This document shows positions 22,986 to 34,451 of a stretch of DNA of 64,000 nucleotides, piece after piece. Position 1 is the stretch's first letter; every line of letters begins with the position of its first letter. The DNA comes from Malania oleifera (Eukaryota > Streptophyta > Magnoliopsida > Santalales > Ximeniaceae). The stretch is taken from the NCBI RefSeq assembly GCF_029873635.1, contig NC_080426.1:51350093-51414092 (forward strand). The letters run 5' to 3'. Under the pieces are notes generated by a model. That model saw only the letters and a list, made by a program, of their open reading frames with translations, ran no database searches and had not been told where the DNA came from. A program made the position numbers and the translations under genes.

Positions 22986-25017
22986 ACGATCATTTTAGGT
23001 CGTTGCGAGTAGATATTTCTTATGTAATAATGAAATAAACCCCGAGCTTTCTGTTTTTATATTGCAATGCCAAATATTTTTTAATACTCTGTTACAAGGC
23101 CGGAAATAGCCCTAGACTGTCAGGCAAGTCCAGACCAGAGTTACCTTGGTCCCCCGCCGGAACTGCAATTTGGATCGCGCATACCGATTAGAAATTCAAT
23201 AGGGTCTCAGGTCGATGGGGATGAGGATCCAAATCACCAAAAGTGGCGACCTCGATTTGTAACTATTTTTTTCAAATAAAAAACATGCAAATATATTCAA
23301 AAATTTCAAAATCATACGAAATATTTACTGATGTTGCGAAGCCTGCCGCAGAAATAGAGCAGAGGGCTTCCTGCTCTTGCGAAACCTGCGACGGAACAGA
23401 GAAGAAGCTGCTGCGAAGCCTGCAATGGAGAGAAAAGCGAGAGCTTCCTGCTGCGGCGAGGCTTGGGACGGAGAGAGAGAGAGAGAGACGAGGGCTTCCT
23501 AATGCGTGATGTTGCAGTAGTTACGATTGACCCAGGTGAGCCCGTTGTGCATGAGTGACCGTCCGACCGAAACTTTGAATAAAGCTGATAATTGCGAATT
23601 TTAATTTTGTTATATATTAGTTTTGAGAGAGATTTATTTAATGACATGCCTCTTTGGTAGGCATTTCAAAATCGCAACTTATTTTTAATTTTTTAAATTT
23701 TTTAATATTTATTTATTTATTAAGGAGTTAATTAAGAACCGTTCAATTCAATTTAGGAATAATTCATAATTAATTAGATATCGTTAATAGAACAAGTGTG
23801 TAGAATGTGCTAATACTTTACTCTCGCATAACTTTACTCCCAATCCCAATTTTGATAAAAGCAAATAGAGACTATTGCTTCCTTAGCCTTAGAATTAGTC
23901 TAAACGTTAATCAATAAATAGTAATTAGGTGAATTAACCACATTTAGGAAAATAACATGTTAGTGATGACTGTATCGAACCTTTATTATTACTATTATTA
24001 TTATTATTATCCCTCGCCATTTTAGATCTTTCTCCTGGATGTTGAGATTGTGACATTGTTTGAGTTTGACCCAGATTTTCCTTTTGTTCACAAGAGATTT
24101 TTATTTGTTGTGTTCGTTCTACAAGGGTAACTCATGCTCTAATTAGGCCAGTTTCTTCTAAGGTTGTATTTGCAATTGCGGGAATACATGTCTTCTATAT
24201 TTGTTTCATGCATACTTTCTCGCTTCCAAGACACGTTTAATGAATTTTTATATAATATGTGCATTTGTTGTGAGTATTTCTAGTGATTCAAAAAAATTAA
24301 TTAATTAATTAATATAATATATTAATATAATATTATATTATATTATATTATATATATATTAACTTCAGGAGTAAAAATCAATTTCAATCAAACCCCCCTA
24401 ACATGCGAACTCTCTCTCTCTCTCTCTCATTTTTCTCGGTGAAACTTGCGCCGATTGAAGAATGGAAAATATTTTTGGGTTCCAATTTTGGCCACCAACG
24501 TTTTAATCGGGGGATTTCGTGGTTTGTGCGTCATAGGCACCACTCTTGGGATAAGATAAGGAGAATAAATTATGTCAGTTTATTTTTAAAATACTTTCGA
24601 TTAAATTTAGGTACGTGAATTTAATTAACTCTATGTTAATTAAAGTATATCTGAGTTAAATTAAATTATCGGGATTTGATTATATCATATTTTTGGGAAT
24701 AATTTGGAATTAAATCAAACTGTGGAAATTTGATTATATCAGGTTTTTTGAATTATTCGGACATATGGAAACGATGTTTTTTTTAGTTATTATACACGTA
24801 TTTGGGAAAAACCAGGCAAGTAGGTTAGGCGTCTCCACTTTTCGAAAATTGCATGTTTTAAATTAAATAAAATTTCAAAGACAATTGGACTAGATTTAAA
24901 AAAAAAAACGTACTTTTTTCGGCCATATTATTTAATTATGATTTAATGTAAAGCGTGTGACATGAGATAAATTAATAATAGATTTTGTTTAATGGATTTA
25001 TTGAACTGTTACGGTAT
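22986..25017. other. No gene seen; simple repeats
   Basis: A GC-richer stretch at about 23,330-23,560 repeats short GAAGCCTGC / GAGGGCTTCCT-like words but holds no recognisable ORF. The rest is AT-rich, with (TTA)n near 23,985-24,010, a TATTA-rich tract at about 24,300-24,358, and (CT)n at 24,407-24,429. The part just left of 25,018 should be the left half of the older LTR into which the Tekay-like element jumped, but I could not confirm its start. Confidence 0.4.
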
Positions 25018-25089
25018 CATACTGTAGTGACCCGAAGAATAATATTATTTTAATAATAAGAGGGAGAGAAATAGAAATAGAAATAGAAG

Positions 25090-25360
25090 GAGGTCATAGA
25101 CTTCGTCGATAACATTGCATTTTGGGGGATAATAATAATTTTAAGTAAATTGCCAGGACTCGTCGATGAATACAGGGGTTCGTCGACGAGTGCATAAGAA
25201 AATTCATCGACGAATACAGGATTCATCGACGAGAAAATACCGAGCGAGGAATGGGCCGCTCTGAATTTCGTCAACGAATATAGGATCTTGTCGACTAATT
25301 TAATGAAAGACTCGTCGACGAGGTGACGTGTCTCGTCGACGAATCTGGCCCTATAAATAG
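25090..25360 (+). promoter_or_regulatory. Palindrome cluster and TATA box in the Tekay-like 5' LTR
   Basis: About nine copies or near-copies of the perfect 10-base palindrome TCGTCGACGA (or half-mutated forms such as TCATCGACGA) lie between about 25,100 and 25,345, often in pairs spaced about 16-20 bases. Directly after them comes CTATAAATAG at 25,351-25,360, the probable core promoter. The same layout is in the 3' LTR, with TATA at 32,631-32,640. That these are binding sites is inference. Confidence 0.6.
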
Positions 25361-25959
25361 CTAAAAACCATATTTTTATCCAATTTTCAACGCCTCTCTC
25401 TCTCTCCTCTCTCTCTCTCTACGTCTCCCTCTCACTTCTCTCTTCGTTTCCGGGCCTGTTTCTCCCCGGATCGAAGATTTGAGGTTGCCACGATGCTCCT
25501 AGCGAAGTTCTCCCCAAATCTTCCAGAGCGGATCGTTGGTGAAAGCAAGTTGGGAATCATCCCAAAATTGAGGTAAGGTTTTTTAAGCCAAATTTGGTCT
25601 TGCGATAGTTATAGGAAATGATATACACGTAGAAATACTGAAGTTTAATACTGAGAGTTTTCATTTTCAGGGTATTGGTAGGGAAATCCTACGAGAGTAA
25701 GACTAGATTGTTTTGGGGGCTTTCTCAGTAGCCAGGTAAGGAGATAAACTAAGCTAGTACTTTTTGAAAAATGTTTGTATATTATTATAGAATTCGATTT
25801 TAGGGAAATGAATATATTTATATATGATTTATATTTAGGAAAATTCTGTTAAAATGACAATATGTTGAATATGTGAAAATTTGTTAGTGTGGCATGAGTA
25901 TAAAATGCTATGAAATACTGTTTCTAGAATTGTGATTATGATACGGATTTTCATAATGG

Positions 25960-26180
25960 GAAAACCGGCTTACGGGCCGAGATTTTTTTATATGTTTACT
26001 GGCGTACGGGTCGTGCTATGATGTAATTTGTCAGCGTACGGGCTGTGCTATGATACATTTGTCGGTATACGGGCCGTGCTATGATGTGATTTGCTAGTGT
26101 ATGGGCTATGCTATGATTTGCTGGTGTACGAGTCAGGCTATGATAAAATGTGTAATACTGGCGTACGGGCCAATGATTTT
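25960..26180 (+). repeat. Tandem array of about 29-bp units in the LTR
   Basis: Six or seven imperfect units of the form GCGTACGGGCCGTGCTATGA plus TGTGATTTGC. They lie downstream of the TATA box, thus in transcribed R/U5. The 3' LTR carries the counterpart at about 33,235-33,450 with different substitutions and some unit-level changes. Confidence 0.8.
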
Positions 26181-27201
26181 CATGATATACATCTATATGC
26201 AAAATGATACGAGTGATGTGAAAATTAATGATATAAAATATTCATGTATCACAATTTCAATATATGTTGTATGGTATCAGAACCTGGTTGACTTGGTTTA
26301 GGCTAGCACTTGCATGGTACCGTTGCTATGTGTCCATGGTCTTCGTGATCATGATCTTTGTGTTAACACCGCTGTACGGAGTGGTGTGAGATTGGATGAT
26401 CGATGTGATTTTTAAGAAGTGTGTGATCGCCCCTAGTGTACGGACCAGGTCTGGCAGACCCATCGGACTTACAAAATATATGATTGACTTGGCAGTGGTC
26501 GGCCAACCATTGTCAGGTCCCCCCTTCGGGCCACACAACCCAACCATGTGGGGGTAATACATGACAACAGCCAGCTAACCTACCAAGAATATTTTTATGT
26601 TATTATTATTATACGAGATGAAACATGCTTATGAACATGCAATATGGTCTGCCATGATTTGATATATATATATATATATATGTTTTCCCATATTTGACAA
26701 AACAGTTATTGAATATGTTCTGTATGGTATATGTACAACACAGAATACTCATATTGTCACACACTAGTATTAGTTTATTTCCCTTATTGAGAGGTATCTC
26801 ACCCCTAAATTTTATAAACTTTTCAGGAACCCCAGATAGGAGAGCGAGAAAAGCCCCACTAATTTAAAGCAGTTATCTACCCTTTTTGAAGGGTAAGTTT
26901 TGTAGGGACAGTTAGATTTTGGGGAAGAGTCCCTAAATCTCATTTTTGGGTTGTATATATATGGAAATACAGTGGTTATAGTGACTATGGTAGTTATGGT
27001 AATATGATGGATGTTTTAGTATTATTATATTGTGGTTGTATGTTTCCTGCTGCTTAGGTTTCCGCGTTGTGTTCTGATTTATCCCTGGTACCCATGGGTC
27101 CAGGTGTAATATGATCTGCTGAGCTGGGAATTGTGATATTGATTATATATGTATATATTTTTATAAAAAAAAATGTGAAAATTGAGCAGATCGTCACAGT
27201 T

Positions 27202-27213
27202 TGGTATCAGAGC
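27202..27213 (+). other. Primer-binding site of the Tekay-like element
   Basis: TGGTATCAGAGC, the exact canonical site for initiator tRNA-Met, three bases after the 5' LTR end at 27,198. Confidence 0.95.
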
Positions 27214-27499
27214 CTAGGTTGCTAAGTTCTGTAAACTCTAGAATGCAGCGAAAATGATACTAGAGTCTAGGAAAAGATTTAAGGTTGTTCTACAGTCTAG
27301 AGGCAGGACTTCCATGGTAGTTTCTGTGTTTTTCCTAGGGTGACGATCTTAGGAAAATCATAGTAAGCTATTGTCGGGTTATGTTCTTAAAATGTAGGAC
27401 TGGGGATTAGTAATGAGCTATAAATGTTGAGATAAGTGGTGAGGATAGGTGGGTAAATTATAATGATAGAATTCCTAAAGTTGTGGTTGTTGTTTTTAG

Positions 27500-28568
27500 G
27501 ATGGATCAAGAAGGAAATAGTGCCCATGCGAGTGGCAGTGATGGAGCAGGACCATTAGGTGCAACTGGGACCGACTCTGACACGGTATTGCGTAGCGTGG
27601 CTCAGCAGGTTATGGTTGAGATAGCTAGGAGCTTGAGGGAGCAGAGTGGTCTATCTGCAGGCCATGAGTGTACTATAGAGAAGTTTACGAAGATGAACCC
27701 TCTGACATTCTCGGTGGAGTTGATCCTGCAGCTGCTGAGAATTGGATGCAAGAGACCGAGAAGGTCTTGGCTGTGTTACAATGTACAGAAGAACAGAAAG
27801 TCCTCTTTGCCACCTATAGATTGACAGGAGAAGCCGAGAGGTGGTGGACTACGGTGAGACTATTGGAGCAGCAGAGGGCAACTCTGATAGCCAAGACATG
27901 GGACCGGTTTAAAGAATTGTTCTTTGATAGGTATTTTCCAGCTACTGTCAGGGAGGCTAAGGTAGAAGAGTTCCTGAGTCTGAAGTAGGGACAACTATCC
28001 GTCCAATAGTATACGGCGCGCTTCATCGAGCTCTCTCGTTTCGCCTCATACATTGTTCCTGATGAGGTGAGGAAAGCCAGGCAGTTTGAAAGAGTTTTGA
28101 GATGGAGCATATTCAAGTAGGTGGTGGTGCTGCGAATCTAGGACTTTGCTGAGTTAGTTGACAGCGCAGCCTTGGTAGAGATTGGTGAGCATCTTGATGC
28201 AAAGGAGTAGGGACAGAGGAAGAGATATGCATCTACCAATTACCAGCAAAGTCATAGATCGGATTAGTGGAGGAGAGGAAATCACGGTAGAGGACGGAGG
28301 CAGGAAACGGGAGGACGCGAGGTGCAGACAGGGCAGGGTCCTCCAGTCTGTCAAATTTGTGGTAGGAGGCACTGAGGGGAGTGTCGAGCTGGTGGTATGG
28401 TGTACTATAGCTACAGTAGATCGGGGCACATGGTGCGAGACTGTCCTACACCACCAGATGGTGGTGTAGTATGCTATCACTGCGGTAGATTGGGGCACAT
28501 GGTGCGAGACTGCCTTACCCCACCGGATGTAGTTTCAGCTCTTAGACCACGCCGGGGAGGTTACTAGG
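27500..28568 (+). pseudogene. gag of the Tekay-like element, broken
   Basis: The start is M-D-Q-E-G-N at 27,500. The retrotransposon gag domain follows (W-M-Q-E-T-E-K-V-L near 27,750 and A-E-R-W-W-T near 27,840) but a frameshift near 27,710-27,720 moves it to another frame, and a TAG follows at 27,986. Downstream, two zinc-knuckle regions are visible; the second is intact as C-Y-H-C-G-R-L-G-H-M-V-R-D-C near 28,470-28,511, the first has lost its pattern. Gag forms the particle that packages the RNA. Several further stops between 28,000 and 28,570 make it a pseudogene. Confidence 0.85.
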
Positions 28569-28609
28569 CACCACGTGGGGGCCACCAGAGGAATACGGCT
28601 CCAGCCAGG

Positions 28610-30067
28610 GTGTTTACTTTGACGCCGGGTGAGGCTGAGACGGCGAGTGACGTGGTGACAAGTATGGTTACTATGCTTTCTTTTAAAGTTATTGCATTGT
28701 TTGATTCAGGAGCTACACACTTGTTCGTGTCTTCGGGGTGTGTTAAATTATGTGGGGCTAAAACACAACCATTAAATGTTGAATTGCTGGTATCTACACC
28801 GACTGGATTAGCAGTGAGGTGTAGTAGGGTGCTCCGAGGTTGTCCAGTTGATATTCAAGGAAAGACTTTGTTTGCTGATTTGATAGTGCTAGACATGTAC
28901 GGGTTTGATGTTATATTTGGCATGGATTGGCTAGCGGCCAATTTTGCCAACATAAATTTTCAAGCACGCGAAGTGATATTCAGACCTCCGAGGAAAGCAG
29001 AATTCAAGTTCGTAGGGTCGCGAGTGCAAGTCCCGCCTAAATTAGTTTCAACTATTCAGGCCAAAAGACTATTGCTGAGTGGTTGTCAAGGGTTTGTGGC
29101 TGTTGTGAAGGAGAAGTTAGAGAATGAACTGAAACTTGCTAGCATGCCGGTAGTAAAGGAGCTTACAGATGTTTTTCCAGACGAGTTACTAGGCTTGCCA
29201 CCTAACCGTGAGGTAGATTTCCCTATTGATCTACTTCCAGGTACAGCGCCGATTTCTAAAGTACCATACCGGATAGCGCTCGTAGAATTGGCAGAATTAA
29301 AGAATCAGTTGCAAGATCTACTTGATAAAGGCTTAATACGAGCTAGTGTATCTCCGTGGGGAGCTCCAGTTTTATTTGTGAAGAAGAAAGATGGGACCAT
29401 GAGGATGTGTGTAGACTATAGGGAGATTAATAAAGTGACAATAGAGAACAAATATCCTCTACCCCGTATCGACGATATGTTTGACCAGCTCCAAGGTACA
29501 CGGGTGTATTCGAAGATTGATCTCAGATCCGGCTACCATCAGGTAAAAGTGAAAGCTAAATACATCTTGAAGACGGCCTTCAGGACCAAGTACGGGCATT
29601 ACGAGTTTCTTGTTATGCCATTTGGTTTGACGAATGCTCCTGCAGTATTTATAGATTTAATGAGCATAGTCTTCCACCAATACCTAGATCAATTTTTTGT
29701 TGTGTTTATTGATGATGCACTGGTCTATTTGAGGAGCTATGAGGAGCATGAGACGCACCTGAGGCAGGTTTTGCAAACACTTTGGGAAAAGGAGTTGTAC
29801 GCCAAGTTCAGTAAATGTAAGTTTTGGCTGGAGAAGGTCGTGTTCTTGGGGCATGTTATATCTGGAGACGGTATTTCTGTGGATCCTAGCAAAATTGAGG
29901 CGGTAGTAAATTGGGTTAGACCGAGGAATGTCCAGGAGATCAGGAGTTTCTTGGGGCTAGCTGGCTATTACCGTCGTTTCGTTAAGGGATTCTCAGCTTT
30001 GTCAGAACCTTTAACACGACTAACGAGGAAGAATGTCAGATTTGAGTGGGACAACAGCTGTGAGTAG
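28610..30067 (+). CDS. Tekay-like pol: protease and reverse transcriptase (open part)
   Basis: The longest open frame in the window, 485 codons. Protease: A-L-F-D-S-G-A-T-H at about residues 29-37, with the D-S-G aspartate motif intact. [11 protein letters not shown] near 240, V-D-Y-R-E-I-N-K near 270, F-R-T-K-Y-G-H-Y near 320, catalytic F-I-D-D at about 367 (family: Y-I-D-D or F-I-D-D), followed by F-L-G-H-V-I near 415 and the RT thumb. The canonical hydrophobic after F-I-D-D is A instead of I. The frame ends at a TAG at 30,065, just before RNase H. It copies element RNA into DNA within Gag particles; here it cannot yield a full polyprotein. Confidence 0.9.
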   Translation: MFTLTPGEAETASDVVTSMVTMLSFKVIALFDSGATHLFVSSGCVKLCGAKTQPLNVELLVSTPTGLAVRCSRVLRGCPVDIQGKTLFADLIVLDMYGFDVIFGMDWLAANFANINFQAREVIFRPPRKAEFKFVGSRVQVPPKLVSTIQAKRLLLSGCQGFVAVVKEKLENELKLASMPVVKELTDVFPDELLGLPPNREVDFPIDLLPGTAPISKVPYRIALVELAELKNQLQDLLDKGLIRASVSPWGAPVLFVKKKDGTMRMCVDYREINKVTIENKYPLPRIDDMFDQLQGTRVYSKIDLRSGYHQVKVKAKYILKTAFRTKYGHYEFLVMPFGLTNAPAVFIDLMSIVFHQYLDQFFVVFIDDALVYLRSYEEHETHLRQVLQTLWEKELYAKFSKCKFWLEKVVFLGHVISGDGISVDPSKIEAVVNWVRPRNVQEIRSFLGLAGYYRRFVKGFSALSEPLTRLTRKNVRFEWDNSCE

Positions 30068-32049
30068 AGTTTTCAAGAACTAAAGTAAAGATTAGTCACA
30101 GCACCAGTATTGGTTATTCCATTAGGGGGTGAGGGGTATGTTATTTACAGTGATGCATCCTTGAAGGGACTTGGCCATGTATTGATGCAACATGGCAGGG
30201 TAGTGACGTATGCGTCTAGATAGTTGAAAGAATATGAAAAGAACTACCCTACACATGATCTTGAATTGGCTGCAATGGTACACGCATTGAAAATTTGGAG
30301 GCATTATCTGTACGGCGAGTAATGTGAGATTTTCTTCGACCACAAGAGTTTAAAGTATTTCTTCATGTAAAAAAAACTGAATATGAGGCAGAAAATGTGG
30401 TTGGAGTTGATTAAGGATTTTGATTGTACCGTCAGTTATCACCCAGGGAAAGCAAACGTGGTAGCTGATGCGTTGAGCAGGAAATCTAGGGAACCTGTGT
30501 TGGCAGCTATGGAGATCCAACATCCAATCATGATGGATCTAGAGAGACTCGGCATAGAGTTGGTAGAGAGTAATCTCCCAGTGTGTATTGCCAGCCTAGT
30601 AGTATAGCCTACTCTGCAAGAAAGAATTAAAGCCGCTCAAAAGAAAGACCCAGAATTAGCAGAGGTGATGAACATAGTGCAAAATGGTCAGGGAAAAGAA
30701 TTTAGTATTGCAGATGACGGAGCTTTGCGGTTCCATACCAAATTATGTATTCCTGCCAATACTGATTTCAGAAAAACTATTCTAGAGGATGCTCACAGAT
30801 CTTTGTATATGGTTCATCACGGCAGTACGAAGATGTACAGGGATCTGCGAGAGTCATACTAGTGGAGTGGCATAAAGAGAGAAATCGCCGAGTATGTAGC
30901 CCAGTGTTTGATGTGCCAGCAAGTGAAGGCTGAGCACCAGAGACCGGCAGGGCAGTTGCAGCCGTTATTTATCCTAGAGTGGAAGTGAGATCATTATATC
31001 TATGGATGTTGTGTCAGGACTGCCGACGGCATTACATGGCCAGAATGCCATCTGGGTGATTGTTGACCGTTTGACTAAGGCCGCCCACTTTATACTTATC
31101 AAAATCAGTTATCCCCTCAGCCGTTTAGAGGAGATTTACGTCCAGGAGATAGTTGGTTCTCATGGAGTGCCTGTATCGATTGTGTCAGATCGAGTCCTGC
31201 GTTTTACGTCACATTTTTGGAAGAGTCTGCAAGAAACTTTAGGGTCTCAGTTATCATTTAGTACGGCATTCCATCCCCAGTCAAACGGGAAAACTGAGAG
31301 AACGATATAGATACTAGAGGATATGCTCCGAACGTGTGTATTAGACTTTGGGGGTAGTTAGACTCAATTCATGCCATTAGTAGAGTTCGCGTATAATAAT
31401 AGTTACCAGTCCAGAATTGGCATGGCACCATTTGAGGCTCTATATGGTAGGAGATGTCGATTTCCTTTATTTTGGGATGAAGTGGGTGAGCAGCGAGTAG
31501 TGGGGCCAGAATTGGTACAGCAAGTGCGTGATAAGTTTCAGCTTATTAGAGACAGGATCAGTGCAGCTTAGAGCCAACAGAAAAGTTATGCTGATAATCG
31601 TCGCAGGAATCTAGAATTTGATGTGGGTAATCATGTGTTTTTTAAGATAGTTCTGATGAAAGGGGTTATGCGATTTAGGAAGAAGGGTAAACTTAGTCCT
31701 AGGTTTATCGATTCATTTGAGATTCTAAATAAAGTGGAACCAGTAGCCTACAAGCTAGCTTTACCGGCTGTGTTATTCAGGATCCATAACGTATTTCATG
31801 TTTCTATGTTGAGGAAATACGTCCCAGATCCTTCTCATATCATTAGTTATGATGAGTTGGATCTTAGTGATTCACTGGGATAAGAGGAGGTACCCATACA
31901 AATTCTAGATAGGAAAGTACAAGAGCTACGTAATAAGAAGATTCCTCAGGTAAAAGTTTTGTAGAGGAATCATGCAATTGAAAAGACTTCATGGGAATTT
32001 GAGGAACACATGAAACAGAAGTATCTGCATCTATTCGAAGAAGTTTGAT
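30068..32049 (+). pseudogene. Tekay-like RNase H and integrase, broken
   Basis: RNase H traces: Y-S-D-A-S-L-K-G-L-G near 30,148 and D-F-D-C-T-V-S-Y-H-P-G-K-A-N-V near 30,417. Integrase: a zinc-binding region with H-H-G-S-T-K near 30,817 and C-L-M-C-Q-Q near 30,905, the catalytic core (V-D-R-L-T-K near 31,060; I-V-S-D near 31,180; F-H-P-Q-S-N-G-K-T-E-R near 31,270), then F-A-Y-N-N-S-Y near 31,386. The C-terminus has a G-K-L-S-P-R-F block near 31,685 and a chromodomain-like end (W-E-F-E-E-H near 31,990). Stops at 30,862, 31,310, 31,571 and elsewhere break it. Confidence 0.85.
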
Positions 32050-32288
32050 TGGGTAAATGTAAGTAGTTAGGTAGTATATTCTTTTGCAGGTACATGTAAA
32101 GGTTTAATTAGTATAACATTTTAGTATTGGGAGAAGTTTTTTTTGTATATGTAATCTCCCAGGACTCAGAATGTAACCACGGTATTCCTCCGTCATAAGT
32201 GAGGGTAAGTAATAAAATAAGTAGACCATTTTGTCTTATAAGGGATGATGAATTATACGAATAGTAAATTTCGAGGATGAAATTTTAT

Positions 32289-32301
32289 AAGGAGGGGAGA
32301 A
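32289..32301 (+). other. Polypurine tract of the Tekay-like element
   Basis: AAGGAGGGGAGAA directly before the 3' LTR start, the expected primer site for plus-strand DNA synthesis. Confidence 0.9.
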
Positions 32302-34451
32302 TGTAGTGACCTGAAGAATAATATTATTTTAATAATAAGAGGGAGAGAAATAGAAACAGAAACAGAAGGAGGCCGTAGACTTCGTCGACAACATTACATT
32401 TTGGGGGATAATAATAATTTTAAGGAAATTGCCAAGACTCATCGACGAATACAGGGGTTCGTCGATGAGTGCATAAGAAAAATTGTCGACGAATACAAGG
32501 ATTCGTCAACGAGAAAATACCGAGCGAGAAATGGGCTGCTCTGAATTTCGTCGACGAATACAGGGTCTCGTCGACGAATTTAATGAAGGACTCGTTGAGG
32601 AGGTGATGTGTCTCGTCAACGAATCTGGCCCTATAAATAGCTAAAAACTAGATTTTTATCCATTTTTCAATGCCTCTCTCTCTCTCCTCTCTCTCTCTCT
32701 CTACGTCTCCCTCTCACTTCTCTCTTAGTTTCCAAGCATGTTTCTCGCCGAATCGAAGATTTGAGGCTACCACAACGCTCCTGGCAAAGTTCTCCCCAAA
32801 TCTGTCGGAGCGGATCGTTGGTGAAAGTAAGTTGGGAATCATCCCAGAGTTGAGGTAAGGATTTTCAAGCCAAATCTGGTCTTACGATAGTTATAGGAAA
32901 TGATATACACGTGAAAATACTGAAGTTTAATACTGGGAGTTTTCATTTTTAGGGTATTGGTCGAGAAATCCTACGGGAGTAAGACTAGATTGCTTTGGGG
33001 GCTTTCTCAGTAGTCAAGTAAGGGGATAAACTACTTTTTGAAAAATGTTTGTATATTATTATAGAATTCGATTTCAGATAAATGAATATATTTATATATG
33101 ATTTATATTTGGGAAAATTCTGTTAAAATGACGGTATGTTGAATATGTGAAAATTTGTTAGTGTGGCATGAGTTTAGAATGCTATGAAATACTGTTTCTG
33201 GAATTGTGATTATGATACGGATTTTCATAATGAGAAAATCGGCGTACGGGCTGATTTTTTTTATATGTTTGCCCGCGTACCGGCCATGCTATGATGTGAT
33301 TTGCAGCGTACGGGCCGTGCTATGATATGTTTGTCAACGTACGAGCCGTGCTATGATGTGATTTTCCAGCGTACGGGTTGTGCTATGATATATTTGCAGG
33401 CGTACGAGCCGTGCTATGATGTAAATTGCCAACGTACGGGCCGAGCAATGATAAAATGTGTAATATGAGTGAAGTGAAAATTAATGATATGAAATATTCA
33501 TGTATCACAATTTCAATATATGTTATATGGTATCAGAATCTGGTTGACTTGGTCTAGGCTAGCACTTGCACAGTACCGTTGTTATATGTCTATGGTCTTC
33601 GTGATCATGATATTTGTGTTAATGCTGCTGTACGGAGTGGTGTGAGATTGGATGGTTAGTGTGGTTTTTAAGAAGTGTGTGATCGCCTCTAGTGTACGGA
33701 CTAGGTCTAGTAGACCCATCGGACTTACAAACTATATGATTGACTTGGCAGTGGTCGGCCAACCATTGTCAGGTCTCGCCTTCGGGCCACACAACCCAAC
33801 CATGTGGGGGTAATACATGACAACAGCCAACTAACCTACCAAGAATGTTTTTATGTTATTATTATTATATGAGATGAAACATGCTTATGAAAATGCAATA
33901 TGTTATGCAATGATTTGATATATATATATATATATATATGTTTTCCCTTATTTGACAAAACAGTTGTTGAATATGTTCTGTATGGTATATGTACAACACT
34001 GAATACTCATGTTGCCACACACTAGTATTAGTTTATTTCCCTTACTGAGAGGTATCTCACCCCTAAATTTTATAAACTTTTCAGGAACCCCAGATAGGAG
34101 AGCGAGAAAAGCCCTGCTAATCTATAGTAGTTATCTGCCCTTTTTGAAGGGTAAGTTTTGTAAGGACAGTTAGATTTTGGGGAAGAGTCCTTAGATCTCA
34201 TTTTTGGGTTGTATATATATGGAAATACAGTGGTTATAGTGACTCTGGTAGTTATGGTAATATGATGGATGTTTCAGTATTATTATATCGTGGTTGTATG
34301 TTTCCTGCTGCTTAGGCTTCCGTGTTGTGTTCTGATTTATCCCTGGTACCCACGGGTCCAAGTGTATTATGATATGCTGAGCTAGGAATTGTGATATTGA
34401 TTATATATGTACATATTTAAAAAAAATATGGAAATTGAGTAGGTCGTCACA
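32302..34451 (+). repeat. 3' LTR of the Tekay-like element
   Basis: Begins TGTAGTGACC and ends GGTCGTCACA. It contains the same palindrome cluster (about 32,375-32,625), TATA box (32,631-32,640), tandem array (about 33,235-33,450), (TA)n tract near 33,919-33,938 and conserved block (about 33,745-33,830) as the 5' LTR. Differences are scattered, including CG to TG or CA changes in the palindromes, which fits mutation of methylated cytosines. Confidence 0.95.

Larger units (their letters stand above)
25023..27198 (+). repeat. 5' LTR of the Tekay-like element
   Basis: Begins TGTAGTGACC and ends GATCGTCACA, matching the 3' LTR at 32,302-34,451 along its whole length (2,176 bp against 2,150 bp). 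It contains a palindrome cluster upstream of a TATA box, a tandem array of about 29-bp units at about 25,960-26,180, a (TA)n tract near 26,663-26,682, and a conserved block near 26,490-26,580 that is shared with the solo LTR further right. Confidence 0.95.
25023..34451 (+). mobile_element. Full-length Ty3/Gypsy retrotransposon, Tekay/Del-like chromovirus
   Basis: A complete 9,429-bp unit: 5' LTR 25,023-27,198, primer-binding site 27,202, gag, pol with protease, RT, RNase H and integrase, purine tract 32,289-32,301, 3' LTR 32,302-34,451, and exact 5-bp target duplications CATAC at 25,018-25,022 and 34,452-34,456. Integrase after RNase H defines Gypsy. The long LTRs and a chromodomain-like end after the integrase fit Tekay. 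The LTRs are similar throughout with scattered substitutions and small indels, so the insertion is not brand new. Stops in gag and pol make it non-autonomous now. It interrupts an older LTR. Confidence 0.95.

Noticed and set aside
24403..24618. 71-codon ORF
   Set aside because: Starts in a (CT)n run and has no recognisable content or splice-bounded neighbours.
25960..26180. CRISPR-like or satellite array
   Set aside because: Present in both LTRs of the element; it is an internal LTR tandem repeat.
27814..28498. Minus-strand ORFs of 100-114 codons
   Set aside because: Shadows of the Tekay-like gag region; no independent family features.
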